DNA from: Gammaproteobacteria bacterium
GTDB lineage: Bacteria; Pseudomonadota; Gammaproteobacteria; Pseudomonadales; Azotimanducaceae
Assembly (NCBI GenBank): GCA_009843635.1
Contig: VYDB01000011.1
Span: 1 to 32,964, forward strand
DNA: 32,964 nucleotides
Direction: 5' to 3'
A program made the translations under genes and the position numbers. Shown one piece after another: positions 31,973 through 32,964 of this stretch (the first letter of the stretch is position 1; every line of letters begins with the position of its first letter). The notes under the pieces were generated by a model, which saw nothing but the letters and a program-made list of their open reading frames with translations, made no database searches and had not been told where the DNA came from.

Positions 31973-32386
31973 TTACGCGGGACGGAACTTCGGCAACGCC
32001 AGGTCGTCGTGGCGCTCCCAGTCGACGACCACGGGTAGCCCGATCTGGATGTCGGAGCTCTCTACACCGACCAGGTTGGTCGGAATCCGCGGCCCCTCTT
32101 CGAGGTCGACCATGGCGATGTTGTAGGGAGTCTCGGCGGCCCAGCCCGGGTGGTACTTCTGATGCATTACGCCCCAGGTGGCGACCGTGCCCTTGCCGCT
32201 CGACTCGATCCACTCGAGCTCCGTGCCCAGACATACGTCGCAGACGTCGCGGTAGGGCAGCATGGTCGTGCCGCAGCCGGTGCAGCGCTTGAGCATGAGC
32301 TTGCCCTCGAGCGTGGCCTGCCAGAACGGCTCGAGGCCGGGCTCGTCTGGCGCGGGGAGCGGCTTCGGGGGAGGTGCGTCGGCCAT
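31973..32386 (-). CDS. Zn-ribbon OB-fold (DUF35) acyl-CoA-associated protein
   Basis: A 137-residue DUF35 protein. The rubredoxin-like zinc ribbon has C35/C38 (CTGC) and C49/C52 (CDVC). The OB fold follows: GKGTVATWGVMHQKYHPG, then YNIAMVDLEEGPRIPTNLVG and IQIGLPVVVDW. Such proteins bind an SCP2-type thiolase and complete its active site, as in the ChsH2-DUF35/Ltp2 retro-aldolase of steroid side-chain breakdown, or thiolase/HMG-CoA-synthase complexes. The partner thiolase ends nine bases upstream. AGGAG lies six bases before the ATG. GC is high, like the partner. Confidence 0.88.
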   Translation of the reverse strand: MADAPPPKPLPAPDEPGLEPFWQATLEGKLMLKRCTGCGTTMLPYRDVCDVCLGTELEWIESSGKGTVATWGVMHQKYHPGWAAETPYNIAMVDLEEGPRIPTNLVGVESSDIQIGLPVVVDWERHDDLALPKFRPA

Positions 32387-32395
32387 CGGTGACTC

Positions 32396-32964
32396 CTAGT
32401 TCGCCCGCGGGCTCAGAATGAGCGTTCCGTGGTAGCTCAGCATGCCGCCGTTTCCGCTCACCAGAACTGCGTCGTTCGGGGCCTGGCGGTCGCCGCCGTG
32501 GCCGCGCGCCTGGATCACGCCCTCGCTCAGTGGCGTCATGCCCCACATGTAGTAGCCGGAGAGCTGGCCCCCGCCGGTGTTGGTCGGAAGCCTCCCACCG
32601 GGCCCGAGCTTGCCGTCTTCGACGAACGATCCGCCTTCGCCCTTCTTGCAGAAGCCGTAGTCCTCGAGCGTGACCAGCACGGTGTACGTGTAGCAGTCGT
32701 ACAGCTGACACTGAGTAATGTCGTCGGGCCCGAGGCCCGCCATGCGGAACGCGGTCTCGCCGGACATGCGCGCGCCGGTCTCGGTCTCGAAGCTCGTGCC
32801 GTGGCGCGGGTCGTTCCCGGGATGTCCCTGTCCCCAGCCCCGGATGTAGACCGGAGGCTGAGGCATGTCTCGCGCCGCCTCGGCGGAGCTCACGATCACG
32901 GCCACCGCGCCGTTCGAGACGAGGCAGCAGTCGAGCAGGTGCAGCGGCTCCACGATCCAGCGCG
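32396..32964 (-). CDS. SCP2-type thiolase (lipid-transfer/Ltp2-like), partial at window end
   Basis: About 189 C-terminal residues; the gene continues past the right edge. LDCCLVSNGAVAVIV is the core strand of thiolases that have lost the acyl-accepting cysteine of the biosynthetic type. QLYDCYTYTVLVTLEDYGFC, GGSFVEDG.LGPGGRLPTNTGGG and SGNGGMLSYHGTLIL fit the non-specific lipid-transfer/SCP-x thiolase family. Paired with DUF35, it is likely to carry out thiolytic or retro-aldol cleavage of a branched or steroid-like acyl-CoA (inferred). Co-transcribed with the DUF35 gene. Confidence 0.85.
   Translation of the reverse strand, partial: RWIVEPLHLLDCCLVSNGAVAVIVSSAEAARDMPQPPVYIRGWGQGHPGNDPRHGTSFETETGARMSGETAFRMAGLGPDDITQCQLYDCYTYTVLVTLEDYGFCKKGEGGSFVEDGKLGPGGRLPTNTGGGQLSGYYMWGMTPLSEGVIQARGHGGDRQAPNDAVLVSGNGGMLSYHGTLILSPRAN

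Noticed and set aside
31944-32711. A 255-codon ORF across the DUF35 and thiolase genes
   Set aside because: It is an out-of-frame reading, rich in Arg and Ala, spanning two well-supported genes.

Overview
The window reads as a chromosomal segment of an uncultured, probably marine or soil gammaproteobacterium-like member of the Pseudomonadota. This is an inference. It rests on a two-domain RibBA whose GTP cyclohydrolase half lacks zinc cysteines, an E. coli-type LexA box, an Fnr/Anr-type box, and the mix of spinster-type MFS, BVMO, CaiB/BaiF and crotonase genes. Most genes lie on the minus strand. Base composition is uneven: the amidohydrolase at 18.4-20.1 kb and the right end (after 31.97 kb) are visibly more GC-rich, while several intergenic gaps are very AT-rich.

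Left end (1-2.5 kb): a compact RiPP-type peptide locus. An 82-residue precursor with three 11-residue repeats (core GGNFVS[A/S]PP) is followed by a radical SAM/SPASM maturase of the cyclophane-forming (FxsB/XyeB/GrrM-like) type, then by a small HxD-containing protein, probably a 2-oxoglutarate/Fe(II) oxygenase. A candidate promoter with a palindrome between its -35 and -10 precedes the precursor, and a stable hairpin separates precursor from maturase. This is the best candidate for an undescribed system.

2.5-11.4 kb: two LLM-class oxidoreductases, a 911-residue nuclease-methylase-specificity fusion (restriction-modification in one chain) with a LexA-like SOS box upstream, a pdxA-ribBA pair, a VOC-domain lipoprotein and an MDR-family NADP-dependent reductase.

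11.4-32.96 kb: a catabolic region. Genes encode a tandem Lrp regulator, a carboxymuconolactone-decarboxylase-family protein, P450, 3-hydroxyisobutyrate-dehydrogenase-like reductase, double-domain CaiB/BaiF CoA-transferase, D-aminoacylase-like amidohydrolase, Baeyer-Villiger monooxygenase, aldehyde dehydrogenase, two amidohydrolase-2 proteins, BadH-like SDR, CocE/NonD hydrolase, enoyl-CoA hydratase, MFS transporter, and a DUF35/SCP2-thiolase pair. Oxidation (P450, BVMO), hydrolysis (CocE), aldehyde oxidation, CoA activation and beta-oxidation-like steps suggest breakdown of an alicyclic, terpenoid or steroid-like compound; the substrate cannot be read from sequence.

The catabolic region is littered with gene remnants: a crotonase N-terminus (15.6 kb), an SDR with its catalytic core deleted and fused to the 3' end of a membrane-protein gene (20.5-20.8 kb), an acyl-CoA dehydrogenase with a large internal deletion (28.0-28.2 kb), an aldehyde dehydrogenase frame with no start codon, and several short leader-like ORFs. 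A 50-bp element, 43/50 identical, occurs upstream of two oppositely oriented units (27.9 and 31.85 kb) and looks like a shared promoter-operator.
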